A stretch of DNA of 64,000 nucleotides, taken from NCBI RefSeq assembly GCF_029541745.1, contig NZ_CP089746.1:5527559-5591558 (forward strand), given 5' to 3'. The notes under the pieces are model-generated. The model was not told the origin of the DNA, made no database searches, and worked only from the letters and a program-made list of their open reading frames with translations. Below are positions 17,519 to 26,036 of the stretch, piece after piece (position 1 is the first letter of the stretch; each line of letters starts with the position of its first letter). The position numbers and the translations under genes are program-made. Source of the DNA: Streptomyces sp. LX-29 (GTDB taxonomy: Bacteria > Actinomycetota > Actinomycetes > Streptomycetales > Streptomycetaceae).

Positions 17519-18342
17519 GCTCCCACCGTCACGAAGTCGATCAGCTCCTCCACCCGTCCCAGCAGCTCCGGCCGCAGGTCCTTGTAGGAGTGGACCGAGC
17601 CCAGGATCCGCTGCCAGGCCGCGCCGGTGTGCTCCGGCCAGCCCAGGGCTCGGCAGACGCCGGTCTTCCAGTCCACCCCGCGGGGGACCGTCGGCCAGGC
17701 GGGGATGCCCACGGACGAGGGCTTGACCGCCTCCCAGACGTCCACGTACGGGTGGCCGACGACGAGGACGTGGTCGCCCGTCACCTCGGCGGCGATGCGG
17801 GACTCCTTGGAGCCGGGGACCAGATGGTCCACCAGCACGCCCAGCCGGGCGTCGGGGCCCGGGGCGAAGTCGCGGACGAGGGCCGGAAGGTCGTCGACGC
17901 CCTCCAGGTACTCCACCACCACGCCCTCGACGCGCAGGTCGTCGCCCCATACCTTCTCCACCAGCTCGGCGTCGTGGCGTCCCTCGACGTAGACGCGGCC
18001 CGCGCGGGCGACGCGGGCGCGGGCGCCGGGCACCGCGATCGAACCGGAGGCGGTCAGCCGGGGACCCGCCTGCCGGGCCGGGGTCGTCGGTCGGACCAGG
18101 GTGACGACCCGGCCTTCCAGCAGGAAGCCGCGCGGCTCCATGGGGAACACCCGGTGCTTGCCGAAGCGGTCCTCGAGAGTGACGGTGAGGCCCTGGGCGG
18201 TCTTCTCACAGCGGACGACGGCGCCGCAGAAGCCGGTGGTGACCTCCTCGACCACCAGATCGGGCTCGGCCGGCACCTCGGGCACGGGAGCGCTCCGCTT
18301 CCACGGAGGGGTCAGATCCGGGTCGTACTGTCTGCTGCGCAC
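17515..18342 (-). CDS. DUF3097 family protein
   Basis: A 275-residue protein that matches the actinobacterial DUF3097 family: MRSRQYDPDLTPPWKR at the start, GFCGAVVRCEK, VYVEGRHDAELVEKVWGDDLRVEGVVVEYLEGVDDL, and HPYVDVWEAVKPSSVGIPAWP near the end. The middle segment resembles the TOPRIM fold (EGRHDAELVEKVWG then VLVDHLVPGSKES), so nucleic-acid processing is possible, though unproven. It begins nine bases after the stop of the metallo-hydrolase gene upstream on the same strand, so the two are probably an operon. Confidence 0.85.
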   Translation of the reverse strand: MRSRQYDPDLTPPWKRSAPVPEVPAEPDLVVEEVTTGFCGAVVRCEKTAQGLTVTLEDRFGKHRVFPMEPRGFLLEGRVVTLVRPTTPARQAGPRLTASGSIAVPGARARVARAGRVYVEGRHDAELVEKVWGDDLRVEGVVVEYLEGVDDLPALVRDFAPGPDARLGVLVDHLVPGSKESRIAAEVTGDHVLVVGHPYVDVWEAVKPSSVGIPAWPTVPRGVDWKTGVCRALGWPEHTGAAWQRILGSVHSYKDLRPELLGRVEELIDFVTVGA

Positions 18343-18351
18343 CGGGAGACG

Positions 18352-19086
18352 CTACGCCACCCCGAACCGCGCCGCCAGCTCGGCGCGTTGGCGGCGCACG
18401 AAGGCCGCGTCCACCACGGCGCCGTGCCCCGGGACGTACCGCGCGTCCTCGCCGCCCAGGTCGAGCAGCCGGTCCAGGGCGGCGGGCCAGCGACCGGGGA
18501 GCGCGTCCCGGCCGGCCTGCGGCTCGCCGGACTCCTCCACCAGATCGCCGCAGAAGACCACCGGCGGCTCGTCGGAGGCGGGCGCGCCGGGGACCAGCAC
18601 CACCAGGTCGTGGCTGGAGTGGGCGGGGCCGAGGTCGGCGAGCAGCACCCGACGGCCGCCCAGGTCGACGGTGAGCTCCCCGGTGACCGGATGGTGGGGC
18701 AGCACCAGGAAGTCGACGGCCTCGGCCGCCGCGTCCGCGTCCACGCCCTGCCGGACCGCGCTTCCGCGCAGTTCGTCCCGCTCCCGCTCCAGCAGCCCGG
18801 CCAGCCCCACCGACCCGTACACCTCGCAGCCCGCGAAGGCGGCGGTGCCCAGGACGTGGTCGAAGTGCGGATGGGTGAGCACGATGTGCGTCGGGCGGCG
18901 GCCGAAGAGCTCGGTCACCTCCCGGCGGATCTCCGCCCCCTCCCGCAGGGTGGAGCCGGTGTCGACGACCAGCACCCCCGTCTCCCCGGCGATCGCCCCC
19001 ACCGTCGCGTCCCAGCCCGGCAGCCGGCGTCGTGCGACCCCCGGCGCGAGGCGCTCCCAGCGCGCCCGCTCGCCGTCACCGTTCAT
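18352..19086 (-). CDS. Metallo-beta-lactamase-fold hydrolase
   Basis: A 244-residue MBL-fold protein. The metal site is THPHFDHV (HxHxDH), with later ligands in ADLGPAHSSHDLVV, FCGDLVEE and VPGHGAVVD, the standard order for a two-zinc hydrolase. The substrate cannot be assigned; the closest resemblance is to glyoxalase-II-like and quinoprotein-relay-type small hydrolases. I chose the ATG at 19086 because GAGG stands in good position; an ATG nine codons upstream has no ribosome-binding site. It heads a likely two-gene operon with the DUF3097 gene and is divergent from hrcA. Confidence 0.85.
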   Translation of the reverse strand: MNGDGERARWERLAPGVARRRLPGWDATVGAIAGETGVLVVDTGSTLREGAEIRREVTELFGRRPTHIVLTHPHFDHVLGTAAFAGCEVYGSVGLAGLLERERDELRGSAVRQGVDADAAAEAVDFLVLPHHPVTGELTVDLGGRRVLLADLGPAHSSHDLVVLVPGAPASDEPPVVFCGDLVEESGEPQAGRDALPGRWPAALDRLLDLGGEDARYVPGHGAVVDAAFVRRQRAELAARFGVA

Positions 19087-19281
19087 CCCCGCCTCTTCCC
19101 CATCGCTGCTCATAGGGAGACGCTAGCGCCAGCACGACGGCGTCGCGCGGGCGCCCGGGGCGGCTCGCGGTCGCCGGCGGCGACGCCGGGAGCGGGGCGG
19201 CAGCGGGCCCGGACGGGGCTCGGACCGGGCCCGGACGGGCCGGTCAGGGCTGGTGCGGGGCCGGGGCGGCGGGGCCGGCCC

Positions 19282-19312
19282 TTGCCCGCGCCCTGGCACC
19301 CGGCCGTACACT
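19282..19312 (+). promoter_or_regulatory. Candidate hrcA-dnaJ2 promoter
   Basis: TTGCCC at 19282-19287 and TACACT at 19307-19312 with 19 bases between. The predicted start of transcription near 19319 is just upstream of the CIRCE operator. Confidence 0.5.
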
Positions 19313-19325
19313 GGGCCCGGAAGAT

Positions 19326-19352
19326 CTGGCACTCGACTCAGGTGAGTGCCAG
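19326..19352 (+). promoter_or_regulatory. CIRCE operator (HrcA binding site)
   Basis: CTGGCACTC, nine bases, GAGTGCCAG: the 9-9-9 inverted repeat bound by the HrcA repressor. All 18 arm positions form perfect complements. It lies 54 bases before the hrcA start and just after the candidate promoter, so the pair is expected to be autorepressed and heat-inducible. Confidence 0.95.
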
Positions 19353-19406
19353 GGGGAAGAGACTTCAAGCCCCGAGCGGCGGCCGGACTGGAGGTGTGTG
19401 TGCGCC

Positions 19407-20423
19407 ATGCTGAGTGAACGCAGACTCGAAGTGCTGCGCGCCATCGTCCAGGACTACGTGGGCACCGAGGAGCCGGTCGGCTCCAAGGCGCTCACCGAGC
19501 GCCACCGGCTCGGCGTCTCCCCGGCCACGGTGCGCAACGACATGGCCGCCCTGGAGGACGAGGGATACATCGCCCAGCCGCACACCAGCGCGGGCCGCAT
19601 CCCCACCGACAAGGGCTACCGCCTGTTCGTGGACAAGCTCGCCGGCGTCAAACCGCTCTCCCAGGCCGAGCGGCGCGCCATCCAGAACTTCCTGGACGGC
19701 GCGGTCGACCTGGACGACGTGGTGGGGCGCACGGTCCGGCTGCTGGCCCAGCTGACGCGGCAGGTCGCCGTCGTGCAGTACCCGTCGCTCAGCCGGTCGA
19801 CGGTGCGCCATGTCGAGCTGCTGGCGCTCGGGCCGGCCCGGGTCATGGTGGTGCTGATCACCGACACCGGACGGGTCGAACAGCGGCACGTGGAGTGCCC
19901 CGCTCCGGTCGGCGAGACGACCCTCGCGGACCTGCGGGCGCGGCTCAACGGCCGGGTGGTGGGGCGGCGCTTCGCCGACATCCCGCAGCTCGTCCAGGAC
20001 CTGCCCGACTCCTTCGAGGTGGACGACCGCGGCACGGTCTCGGCCGTCCTGGCCACCCTGTTGGAGACCCTGGTCGAGGAGACCGAGGAGCGGTTGATGA
20101 TCGGCGGCACCGCCAATCTGACCCGCTTCGGACATGATTTTCCTCTCACCATCCGGCCCGTCCTGGAGGCCCTGGAGGAGCAGGTCGTGCTCCTGAAACT
20201 CCTGGGTGAGGCCAAGGATCCGGGCATGACCGTACGCATCGGGCACGAGAACGCCCACCAAGGGCTGACGTCCACGTCCGTCGTCGCGGTCGGCTACGGT
20301 TCGGGCGACGAGGCGGTCGCCAAACTCGGCGTGGTCGGACCGACCCGCATGGACTACCCCGGAACGATGGGAGCGGTACGCGCAGTGGCACGTTACGTCG
20401 GACAGATCCTGGCGGAGTCGTAA
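19407..20423 (+). CDS. hrcA: Heat-inducible transcription repressor HrcA
   Basis: A 338-residue HrcA. The N-terminal winged helix reads SERRLEVLRAIVQDYVGTEE, SATVRNDMAALEDEGYI and HTSAGRIPTDKGYRLFVD; the C-terminal part has the GAF-like domain of the family, ending GPTRMDYPGTMGAVRAVARY. HrcA binds CIRCE sites and is folded by GroEL, so misfolded protein load derepresses heat-shock genes. I chose ATG 19407 on conservation; a GTG three codons earlier is nearer the GGAGG sequence and could also serve. It ends at TAA directly before the dnaJ2 GTG. Confidence 0.97.
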   Translation: MLSERRLEVLRAIVQDYVGTEEPVGSKALTERHRLGVSPATVRNDMAALEDEGYIAQPHTSAGRIPTDKGYRLFVDKLAGVKPLSQAERRAIQNFLDGAVDLDDVVGRTVRLLAQLTRQVAVVQYPSLSRSTVRHVELLALGPARVMVVLITDTGRVEQRHVECPAPVGETTLADLRARLNGRVVGRRFADIPQLVQDLPDSFEVDDRGTVSAVLATLLETLVEETEERLMIGGTANLTRFGHDFPLTIRPVLEALEEQVVLLKLLGEAKDPGMTVRIGHENAHQGLTSTSVVAVGYGSGDEAVAKLGVVGPTRMDYPGTMGAVRAVARYVGQILAES

Positions 20424-21563
20424 GTGGCGACGGACTACTACGCAGTCCTGGGCGTGCGGCGGGATGCCTCGCAGGACGAGATCAAGAAGGCGTTCCGCCG
20501 GCTCGCTCGCGAGCTGCACCCGGACGTCAACCCGGACCCGAAGACCCAGGAGCGGTTCAAGGAGATCAACGCCGCTTACGAGGTCCTCTCCGACCCGCAG
20601 AAGAAGCAGGTCTACGACCTCGGCGGCGACCCGCTCTCCAGCACCGGCGGTGCCGGGGCCGGCGCCGGCGGCTTCGGCGCGGGCTTCGGCAACTTCTCCG
20701 ACATCATGGACGCGTTCTTCGGGACCGCCTCGCAGCGCGGACCCCGGTCCCGCACCCGGCGCGGCCAGGACGCCATGATCCGCCTCGACATCGAGCTCGA
20801 CGAGGCGGCGTTCGGCACCACCAAGGACATCCAGGTCGACACCGCCGTCGTCTGCACCACGTGCACCGGCGAGGGCGCGGCCCCCGGCACCTCGGCGCAG
20901 ACCTGCGACATGTGCCGCGGCCGTGGCGAGGTCTCCCAGGTCACCCGGTCCTTCCTGGGCCAGGTCATGACCTCCCGCCCCTGCCCGCAGTGCCAGGGCT
21001 TCGGCACCGTGGTGCCCACCCCGTGCCCGGAGTGCGCCGGCGACGGCCGGGTGCGCTCCCGCCGCACGCTCACGGTCAAGATCCCGGCCGGTGTGGACAA
21101 CGGCACCCGGATCCAGCTCGCCGGCGAGGGCGAGGTCGGCCCGGGCGGTGGCCCGGCGGGCGACCTGTACGTCGAGATCCACGAGCTTCAGCACCCGGTC
21201 TTCCAGCGTCGCGGCGACGACCTGCACTGCACGGTCACCATCCCCATGACGGCGGCCTCGCTCGGCACCAAGGTGCCGCTGGAGACGCTCGACGGCATGG
21301 AAGAGGTCGACATCCGGCCCGGCACCCAGTCCGGTCAGTCGATCCCGCTGCACCAGCGCGGCGTCACCCATCTGCGCGGCGGCGGCCGTGGCGACCTCGT
21401 CGTCCACGTCGAGGTGCAGACGCCCAGCAAGCTCGACCCGGAGCAGGAGGAGCTGCTGCGTCGGCTCGCCAAGCTGCGCGGCGAGGAGCGCCCCACGGGC
21501 GAGTTCAAGCCGGGGCAGCAGGGCCTGTTCTCGCGTCTGAAGGACGCGTTCAACGGGCGCTAG
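20424..21563 (+). CDS. dnaJ: Molecular chaperone DnaJ (second actinobacterial type)
   Basis: A 379-residue type I DnaJ. It has a J domain with HPD (ELHPDVNPDP), a Gly-rich region near residues 75-95, four zinc-ribbon CxxCxGxG-like repeats (CTTCTGEG, CDMCRGRG, CPQCQGFG, CPECAGDG), and a C-terminal client-binding domain. It stimulates DnaK ATPase and delivers clients. Start is GTG at 20424, immediately after the hrcA TAA, so the two genes are cotranscribed and likely coupled. In this genus this hrcA-linked copy is distinct from the dnaK-operon copy. A perfect terminator follows. Confidence 0.97.
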   Translation: MATDYYAVLGVRRDASQDEIKKAFRRLARELHPDVNPDPKTQERFKEINAAYEVLSDPQKKQVYDLGGDPLSSTGGAGAGAGGFGAGFGNFSDIMDAFFGTASQRGPRSRTRRGQDAMIRLDIELDEAAFGTTKDIQVDTAVVCTTCTGEGAAPGTSAQTCDMCRGRGEVSQVTRSFLGQVMTSRPCPQCQGFGTVVPTPCPECAGDGRVRSRRTLTVKIPAGVDNGTRIQLAGEGEVGPGGGPAGDLYVEIHELQHPVFQRRGDDLHCTVTIPMTAASLGTKVPLETLDGMEEVDIRPGTQSGQSIPLHQRGVTHLRGGGRGDLVVHVEVQTPSKLDPEQEELLRRLAKLRGEERPTGEFKPGQQGLFSRLKDAFNGR

Positions 21564-21574
21564 GCACGTGGCAC

Positions 21575-21609
21575 GCGGAGCCCGGAGAGAGGCCCTCTCC
21601 GGGCTCCGC
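21575..21609 (+). terminator. Terminator of hrcA-dnaJ
   Basis: Perfect 15-bp arms (GCGGAGCCCGGAGAG and its complement) around an AGGCC loop, 12 bases after the dnaJ stop. Confidence 0.9.
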
Positions 21610-21687
21610 CTCGCCGTCGGGCGCCCGGCCGCGGCCGAGGCCCGAGGTCGGTACTGTGCGGTGCGGGGGACGTGACACGATGTGGTC

Positions 21688-22779
21688 ATGTCCTCCGCGC
21701 TGACCGATCTCTATCGGTACCCGATCGTGCAGGCCCCCATGGCCGGTGGCGCCTCTTGTCCCCGGCTCGCCGCCGCCGTCTCCGACGCGGGCGGCCTCGG
21801 TTTTCTCGCCGCGGGCTACAAGACGCCGGAGGCGATGTACGAGGAGATCAAACAGCTCCGCGCCCAGACGGAACGCCCCTTCGGGGTGAACCTGTTCATG
21901 CCGCAGCCCGCCGTCGCCGACCCCTCCGCCCTCGAGGTCTACAGCGAGCAGCTCGCGGCCGAGGCCACCTGGTACGAGACGCCGCTGGGCGACCCCGACT
22001 CGGGCAACGACGACGCCTACGAGGTCAAGCTGGCGATACTGCTGGACGACCCCGTCCCGGTGGTCTCGTTCACCTTCGGCTGCCCCTCGCGCGCCGTCTT
22101 CGAGGCCTTCGCCAAGGCCGGCACGCGCACCGTGGTCACCGTGACCTCGCCGGAGGAGGCGGAGGCGGCGCAGTGGGCGGGCGCCGACGCGGTGTGCGTC
22201 CAGGGCGTGGAGGCGGGCGGCCACCAGGGCACGCACCGGGACGACCCGCAGGCCGACGGCGCCGGCGCCGGCACCGGGCTGCTGACGCTGACCGCGCTGG
22301 TCCGGGACGCCGTGCGGATCCCGATCATCGCGGCGGGCGGACTGATGCGTGGCGGGCAGATCGCGGCGGTGCTGGCGGCCGGCGCGAGCGCGGCCCAGCT
22401 GGGCACGGCGTTCCTGGTCTGCCCCGAGTCGGCGGCCAACCCGCTGCACAAGGCGGCCATGACCGACCCGCTGTTTCCGCGCACCGAGCTGACCCGAGCC
22501 TTCTCGGGTCGCCCGGCCCGCGGCCTGGTCAACCGGTTCATCCGCGAGCACGGCCCGTACGCGCCCGCCGCCTACCCCCAGGTGCACCACCTCACCTCCG
22601 GCCTGCGCAAGGCGGCGGCGAAGATCGGCGACCCGCAGGGCATGGCGCTGTGGGCGGGCCAGGGCCACCGGCTGGCGCGCGAACTCCCCGCCGGACGGCT
22701 GGTCGAGGTGCTGGTCGGCGAGCTGGAGGCGGCGCGGGCCGGACAGTCGGCCGCCCCGCGCGACGGGGTGGCGTCATGA
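21688..22779 (+). CDS. Nitronate monooxygenase-family flavoenzyme
   Basis: A 363-residue TIM-barrel FMN enzyme of the 2-nitropropane dioxygenase/nitronate monooxygenase family. Motifs include PIVQAPMAGGASCPRLAAAV at the start, GADAVCVQGVEAGGHQGTH (flavin phosphate and catalytic region), IPIIAAGGLMRGGQIAAVL, and GASAAQLGTAFLV. Such enzymes oxidise alkyl nitronates; close relatives act on propionate 3-nitronate and protect the cell. The ATG at 21688 has only a weak upstream GGGGGA. It overlaps rsmE by four bases, ATGA, indicating translational coupling. Confidence 0.9.
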   Translation: MSSALTDLYRYPIVQAPMAGGASCPRLAAAVSDAGGLGFLAAGYKTPEAMYEEIKQLRAQTERPFGVNLFMPQPAVADPSALEVYSEQLAAEATWYETPLGDPDSGNDDAYEVKLAILLDDPVPVVSFTFGCPSRAVFEAFAKAGTRTVVTVTSPEEAEAAQWAGADAVCVQGVEAGGHQGTHRDDPQADGAGAGTGLLTLTALVRDAVRIPIIAAGGLMRGGQIAAVLAAGASAAQLGTAFLVCPESAANPLHKAAMTDPLFPRTELTRAFSGRPARGLVNRFIREHGPYAPAAYPQVHHLTSGLRKAAAKIGDPQGMALWAGQGHRLARELPAGRLVEVLVGELEAARAGQSAAPRDGVAS

Positions 22780-23513
22780 CGGCGCCCGTCTTCGTGGTCG
22801 ACACGGTGCCGGCGGCGGGGGAGTTCGTCCTGGACGGACCCGAGGGCCGGCACGCGGTGTCGGTGCGCCGGCTGCGCGCCGGTGAGGAGTTGGTCCTCAC
22901 CGACGGCCGCGGCGCCTGGGCGGAGGGCGTCGTGCTCGCCGCCGAGGGCAAGGACCGGCTGGTGGTCCGGGTGACCGCCGGCGGCGCGGCCGAGCCCGAG
23001 CCCGCCCCGCGCATCACCGTCGTCCAGGCGCTCCCCAAGGGTGACCGCGGCGAGTTGGCCGTGGAGACCATGACGGAGACCGGGGTCGACGCCATCGTGC
23101 CGTGGGCCGCCTCCCGCTGCGTCACCCAGTGGCGCGGCGACCGGGGCGCCAAGTCCCTGGCCAAGTGGCGGAGTACGGCACGCGAGGCGGGCAAGCAGTC
23201 ACGTCGGGTGCGCTTCCCCGAGGTGCACGACGCGATGACGACCAAGGAGGTCGCCGCGCTCCTCGGCGACGCGGACTTCGCGGCCGTGCTGCACGAGGAG
23301 GGCAGCGAACCGCTCGCCACCACGGAACTCCCCGCCTCGGGGAGCATCGTGCTGGTCGTGGGCCCCGAGGGGGGCGTCTCCCCGGAGGAGCTCGCCGCCT
23401 TCGCGGAGGCCGGCGCCCGACCGTACCGGCTGGGCCGCACGGTCCTCAGGACCTCCACGGCGGGCACGGCCGCCACCGCCCTCCTCCTGGGCCGCACCGG
23501 CCGCTGGTCCTGA
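22776..23513 (+). CDS. rsmE: 16S rRNA (uracil-1498-N3)-methyltransferase
   Basis: A 245-residue SPOUT-class methyltransferase: PUA-like N-terminal domain (GPEGRHAVSVRRLRAGEELVLTDGRG), then QALPKGDRGELAVETMTETGVDAIVPW and the knot motif VLVVGPEGGVSPEELAAF plus RLGRTVLRTSTAGTAA. RsmE methylates U1498 in 16S rRNA after 30S assembly. The start ATG overlaps the TGA of the preceding flavoenzyme gene. Length and motifs are complete. Confidence 0.96.
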   Translation: MTAPVFVVDTVPAAGEFVLDGPEGRHAVSVRRLRAGEELVLTDGRGAWAEGVVLAAEGKDRLVVRVTAGGAAEPEPAPRITVVQALPKGDRGELAVETMTETGVDAIVPWAASRCVTQWRGDRGAKSLAKWRSTAREAGKQSRRVRFPEVHDAMTTKEVAALLGDADFAAVLHEEGSEPLATTELPASGSIVLVVGPEGGVSPEELAAFAEAGARPYRLGRTVLRTSTAGTAATALLLGRTGRWS

Positions 23514-23696
23514 CGGAAACCCCCGGCGACCGCGCAGTCACCCGTTCATCACCGTGCGCGCCGCCGAGCTGAAGGCGAGCGACCACGCCGGCGGAGCCCA
23601 AGTGGTGCCCGACCGGCGCGCGGTGGTGACCGTTCCGGCGAACCGGAGCGGCAGCGCCTCTTCCGGATCGCGCGGCGGGCTGGCAGTCTGTCCCGT

Positions 23697-24245
23697 ATGG
23701 GGGCATTACGACATGCGCGGCGGCTGCTTGCCGCCGGCCTCACGGGAGTTGCGGTCCTGGCCGTGACGGCCTGCGAACCCGAGGAGCGTCGGGGGCTCAG
23801 CGCCATCGGCGTGGCCATCACCACGGACAAGGTCGCCACCCGGGCGCTGGAGCGCGGCGGCATCGGCGTGCGGTGGATGACCTGCACCGCCGACCTCAAG
23901 GGCGACCAGGTGATCGGGGCGTCCTCCTCACCGGCCAGCGAGGCGTCCGTGGACTGTCGCGGGGAGACCGAGCGGGGCGACGCGGAGATCCGGGTCACCG
24001 GCGTCGTGACCCATGCGCGCGAAGGGCGGTGCGTGCGCGGCGATCTGACGGCCAAGGTGGCCGGCAAGCAGGTCTTCCGCGCGAACGTGATCGGCGAGTG
24101 CGGCGGGGGCGGCGAGGGTGGCGGCGACGGCGGCGAGCGGCCGCCGTCCGACGGCGCCACGCGAACCGCCCACCAGCCCACCGACGATCCCGCCACCGGC
24201 CCGTCCGCGCCGCGGACCTCCGCACCTCCCACCGTCGGCAAGTAG
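23697..24245 (+). CDS. Putative lipoprotein of unknown function
   Basis: A 182-residue protein with an export signal: basic start MGALRHARR, hydrophobic core LLAAGLTGVAVLAV, and a lipobox-like LAVTAC ending at Cys26. The mature part has a small beta-rich domain with three Cys (MTCTADLKG, SVDCRGE, GRCVRGD) and a fourth in IGECGG, then a Gly/Pro/Thr-rich low-complexity tail. This pattern is common in Streptomyces secreted lipoproteins with a conserved DUF4333-like fold. Codon 4 is TTA, so expression may depend on bldA. It lies alone between rsmE and the HIT gene. Confidence 0.8.
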   Translation: MGALRHARRLLAAGLTGVAVLAVTACEPEERRGLSAIGVAITTDKVATRALERGGIGVRWMTCTADLKGDQVIGASSSPASEASVDCRGETERGDAEIRVTGVVTHAREGRCVRGDLTAKVAGKQVFRANVIGECGGGGEGGGDGGERPPSDGATRTAHQPTDDPATGPSAPRTSAPPTVGK

Positions 24246-24325
24246 TGCGGCACCGGATGCTGACCGCCCGGTAGCATCCCCACCGTACGGAACCGTACGA
24301 GCCGACGACCCGGAGGAGCCCACCG

Positions 24326-24685
24326 GTGGCGGGAGAACCGCAGGCCGACTGCCTGTTCTGCAAGATCGTGTCGGGAGACGTGCCCGCGACCATCGTCCGG
24401 GAGAGCGAGACCACCGTCGCCTTCCGCGACATCAATCCCCAGGCTCCGACGCACATCCTGGTGATTCCCAAGGCGCACTACCCGGACGCCGCCTCCCTCG
24501 CGGCCGCCGAGCCGACGATCGCCGCGGACATACTGCGTGAGGCGGGCGAGGTCGCCACCGAGGAGAAGATCGACGGCACCGGCTTCCGGATCGTGTTCAA
24601 CACCGGCACGGGCGCGGGCCAGACCGTCTTCCACGCCCACGCGCATGTGCTCGGTGGCCGCGGCCTCCAGTGGCCTCCGGGGTAA
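24326..24685 (+). CDS. HIT-family nucleotide hydrolase
   Basis: A 119-residue histidine-triad protein: DCLFCKIVSGDVPATIVRES at the start, AFRDINPQAPTHILVIPKAHY, and the triad FHAHAHVLGG. Family members hydrolyse nucleoside phosphoramidates and AMP-lysine type substrates. Two Cys at LFCK mark the zinc-binding Hint-like subgroup in part. GTG start at 24326 with GGAGG nine bases upstream. It ends six bases before the TTG of rnz and is probably in the same transcript. Confidence 0.94.
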   Translation: MAGEPQADCLFCKIVSGDVPATIVRESETTVAFRDINPQAPTHILVIPKAHYPDAASLAAAEPTIAADILREAGEVATEEKIDGTGFRIVFNTGTGAGQTVFHAHAHVLGGRGLQWPPG

Positions 24686-24691
24686 GTTCCC

Positions 24692-25636
24692 TTGTCCGCA
24701 CGAGAACTGGTGGTCCTGGGCACCGCCAGCCAGGTCCCGACCCGCCACCGCAACCACAACGGCTATCTGCTCCGCTGGGACGGCGACGGCATCCTCTTCG
24801 ACCCCGGTGAGGGCACCCAGCGGCAGATGCTGCGCGCCGGGGTCGCGGCGCACGACATCGACCGGATCTGCGTCACGCACTTCCACGGCGACCACAGCCT
24901 GGGCCTGGCCGGGGTGATCCAGCGGATCAACCTGGACCGGGTGCCGCACCCGGTCACCGCGCACTACCCGGCCAGCGGCCAGCGCTTCTTCGACCGGCTG
25001 CGGTACGCCACCGCCTACCGGGAGACCGTCGAACTGGCCGAGCGGCCGGTGGCGGAGGACGGGGTGCTGGCCGCCTGCCGCGGCTACACCCTGGAGGCCC
25101 GCCGGCTCTCCCATCCGGTGGAGTCCTACGGCTACCGCCTGGTCGAGCCCGACGGCCGCCGGATGCTGCCCGAGGCGCTGGCCGAGCACGGCATCGCCGG
25201 GCCGCGGATCGGACAGCTCCAACGGGAGGGGGCGGTCCAGGGCGCCGACGGCCGCCTGGTCCGGCTGGAGGAGGTCAGCGAGGAGCGCCCAGGTCAGCGC
25301 TTCGCGTTCGTCATGGACACCCGGCTGTGCGCGGGGGTCCACGCGCTCGCCGAGGGGTGCGACATGCTCGTCATCGAGTCCACCTTCCTGGACGAGGACG
25401 AGTCGCTGGCCGTCGAGCACGGCCATCTGACGGCCGGCCAGGCGGCCGCGGTCGCCGCCGGGGCGGGGGTGCGGCACCTGGTGCTGACCCACTTCTCCCA
25501 GCGGTACGGCGACCCCGCCGAGTTCGAGCGTCAGGCGCGGGCCGCGGGCTTCGCGGGAGAACTCACCGTGGCCCGTGATCTGATGCGGGTCCCGCTGCCC
25601 AAGCGTCGTCAGCCGCGTCCGGCGTCCGGTGGGTGA
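24692..25636 (+). CDS. rnz: Ribonuclease Z
   Basis: A 314-residue MBL-fold RNase of the tRNase Z type. Metal motif THFHGDHSLGL (HxHxDH), ligands in RRLSHPVESYGYR, AFVMDTRLC and THFSQRY, with a flexible-arm-like central segment that is short. RNase Z trims the 3' ends of pre-tRNA. The start is a TTG at 24692, which gives the expected SARELVVLGTASQVPTR opening; GGGGTAAG is upstream. TTG starts are unusual for housekeeping genes. The last 74 bases overlap the convergent anti-sigma ATPase gene. Confidence 0.93.
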   Translation: MSARELVVLGTASQVPTRHRNHNGYLLRWDGDGILFDPGEGTQRQMLRAGVAAHDIDRICVTHFHGDHSLGLAGVIQRINLDRVPHPVTAHYPASGQRFFDRLRYATAYRETVELAERPVAEDGVLAACRGYTLEARRLSHPVESYGYRLVEPDGRRMLPEALAEHGIAGPRIGQLQREGAVQGADGRLVRLEEVSEERPGQRFAFVMDTRLCAGVHALAEGCDMLVIESTFLDEDESLAVEHGHLTAGQAAAVAAGAGVRHLVLTHFSQRYGDPAEFERQARAAGFAGELTVARDLMRVPLPKRRQPRPASGG

Positions 25637-26036
25637 CGAGGAAGGACACCACCTTCCCCGTCGGCGTGGGCTCCGACCGGAGCTCGGCCACCATCGCCTG
25701 GAGCAGGGAGAGTCCGCGCCCCGTCTCGGAGTCCCACGCCGCCTCGGCCGGCACCGCCATGCGCGGGCTGGTGTCGTGCACCATGACGACGAGCCCCTCG
25801 GGTCGCTCGGCCAGCGTCAGGGTGCACGGCGCGCCGTGGCCGACGTGCTTGTGCACGTTGGTCAGCAGCTCGCTGATGCCCTGGGCGACCACTTGCCGGA
25901 CCTCCTTCGCGTGACCCCAGTGGCGCAGCCGCTCGTTCGCCAGCCGTCGCACATGCTGGATCTCCTCCGGGTGGGCGGTCACCGCCGTCACGCTGACGCG
26001 CGGACCGGAGGAGCTCTCAACCACGTGATCTGTCAT
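25563..26036 (-). CDS. HATPase anti-sigma-type regulatory protein
   Basis: A 157-residue GHKL ATP-binding protein of the RsbW/SpoIIAB type. The N box is ELLTNVHKHVGHG, the G1 box VHDTSPRM, and the G2 region ETGRGLSLLQAMV. These proteins bind sigma factors or phosphorylate STAS antagonists; in Streptomyces most are standalone serine kinase/anti-sigma candidates. ATG 26036 has AAGGG upstream. It overlaps rnz by 74 bases tail to tail. The STAS genes at 2288 and 7276 are plausible partners but are far away, so pairing is inference. Confidence 0.85.
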   Translation of the reverse strand: MTDHVVESSSGPRVSVTAVTAHPEEIQHVRRLANERLRHWGHAKEVRQVVAQGISELLTNVHKHVGHGAPCTLTLAERPEGLVVMVHDTSPRMAVPAEAAWDSETGRGLSLLQAMVAELRSEPTPTGKVVSFLVTHRTPDAADDAWAAGPASDHGPR

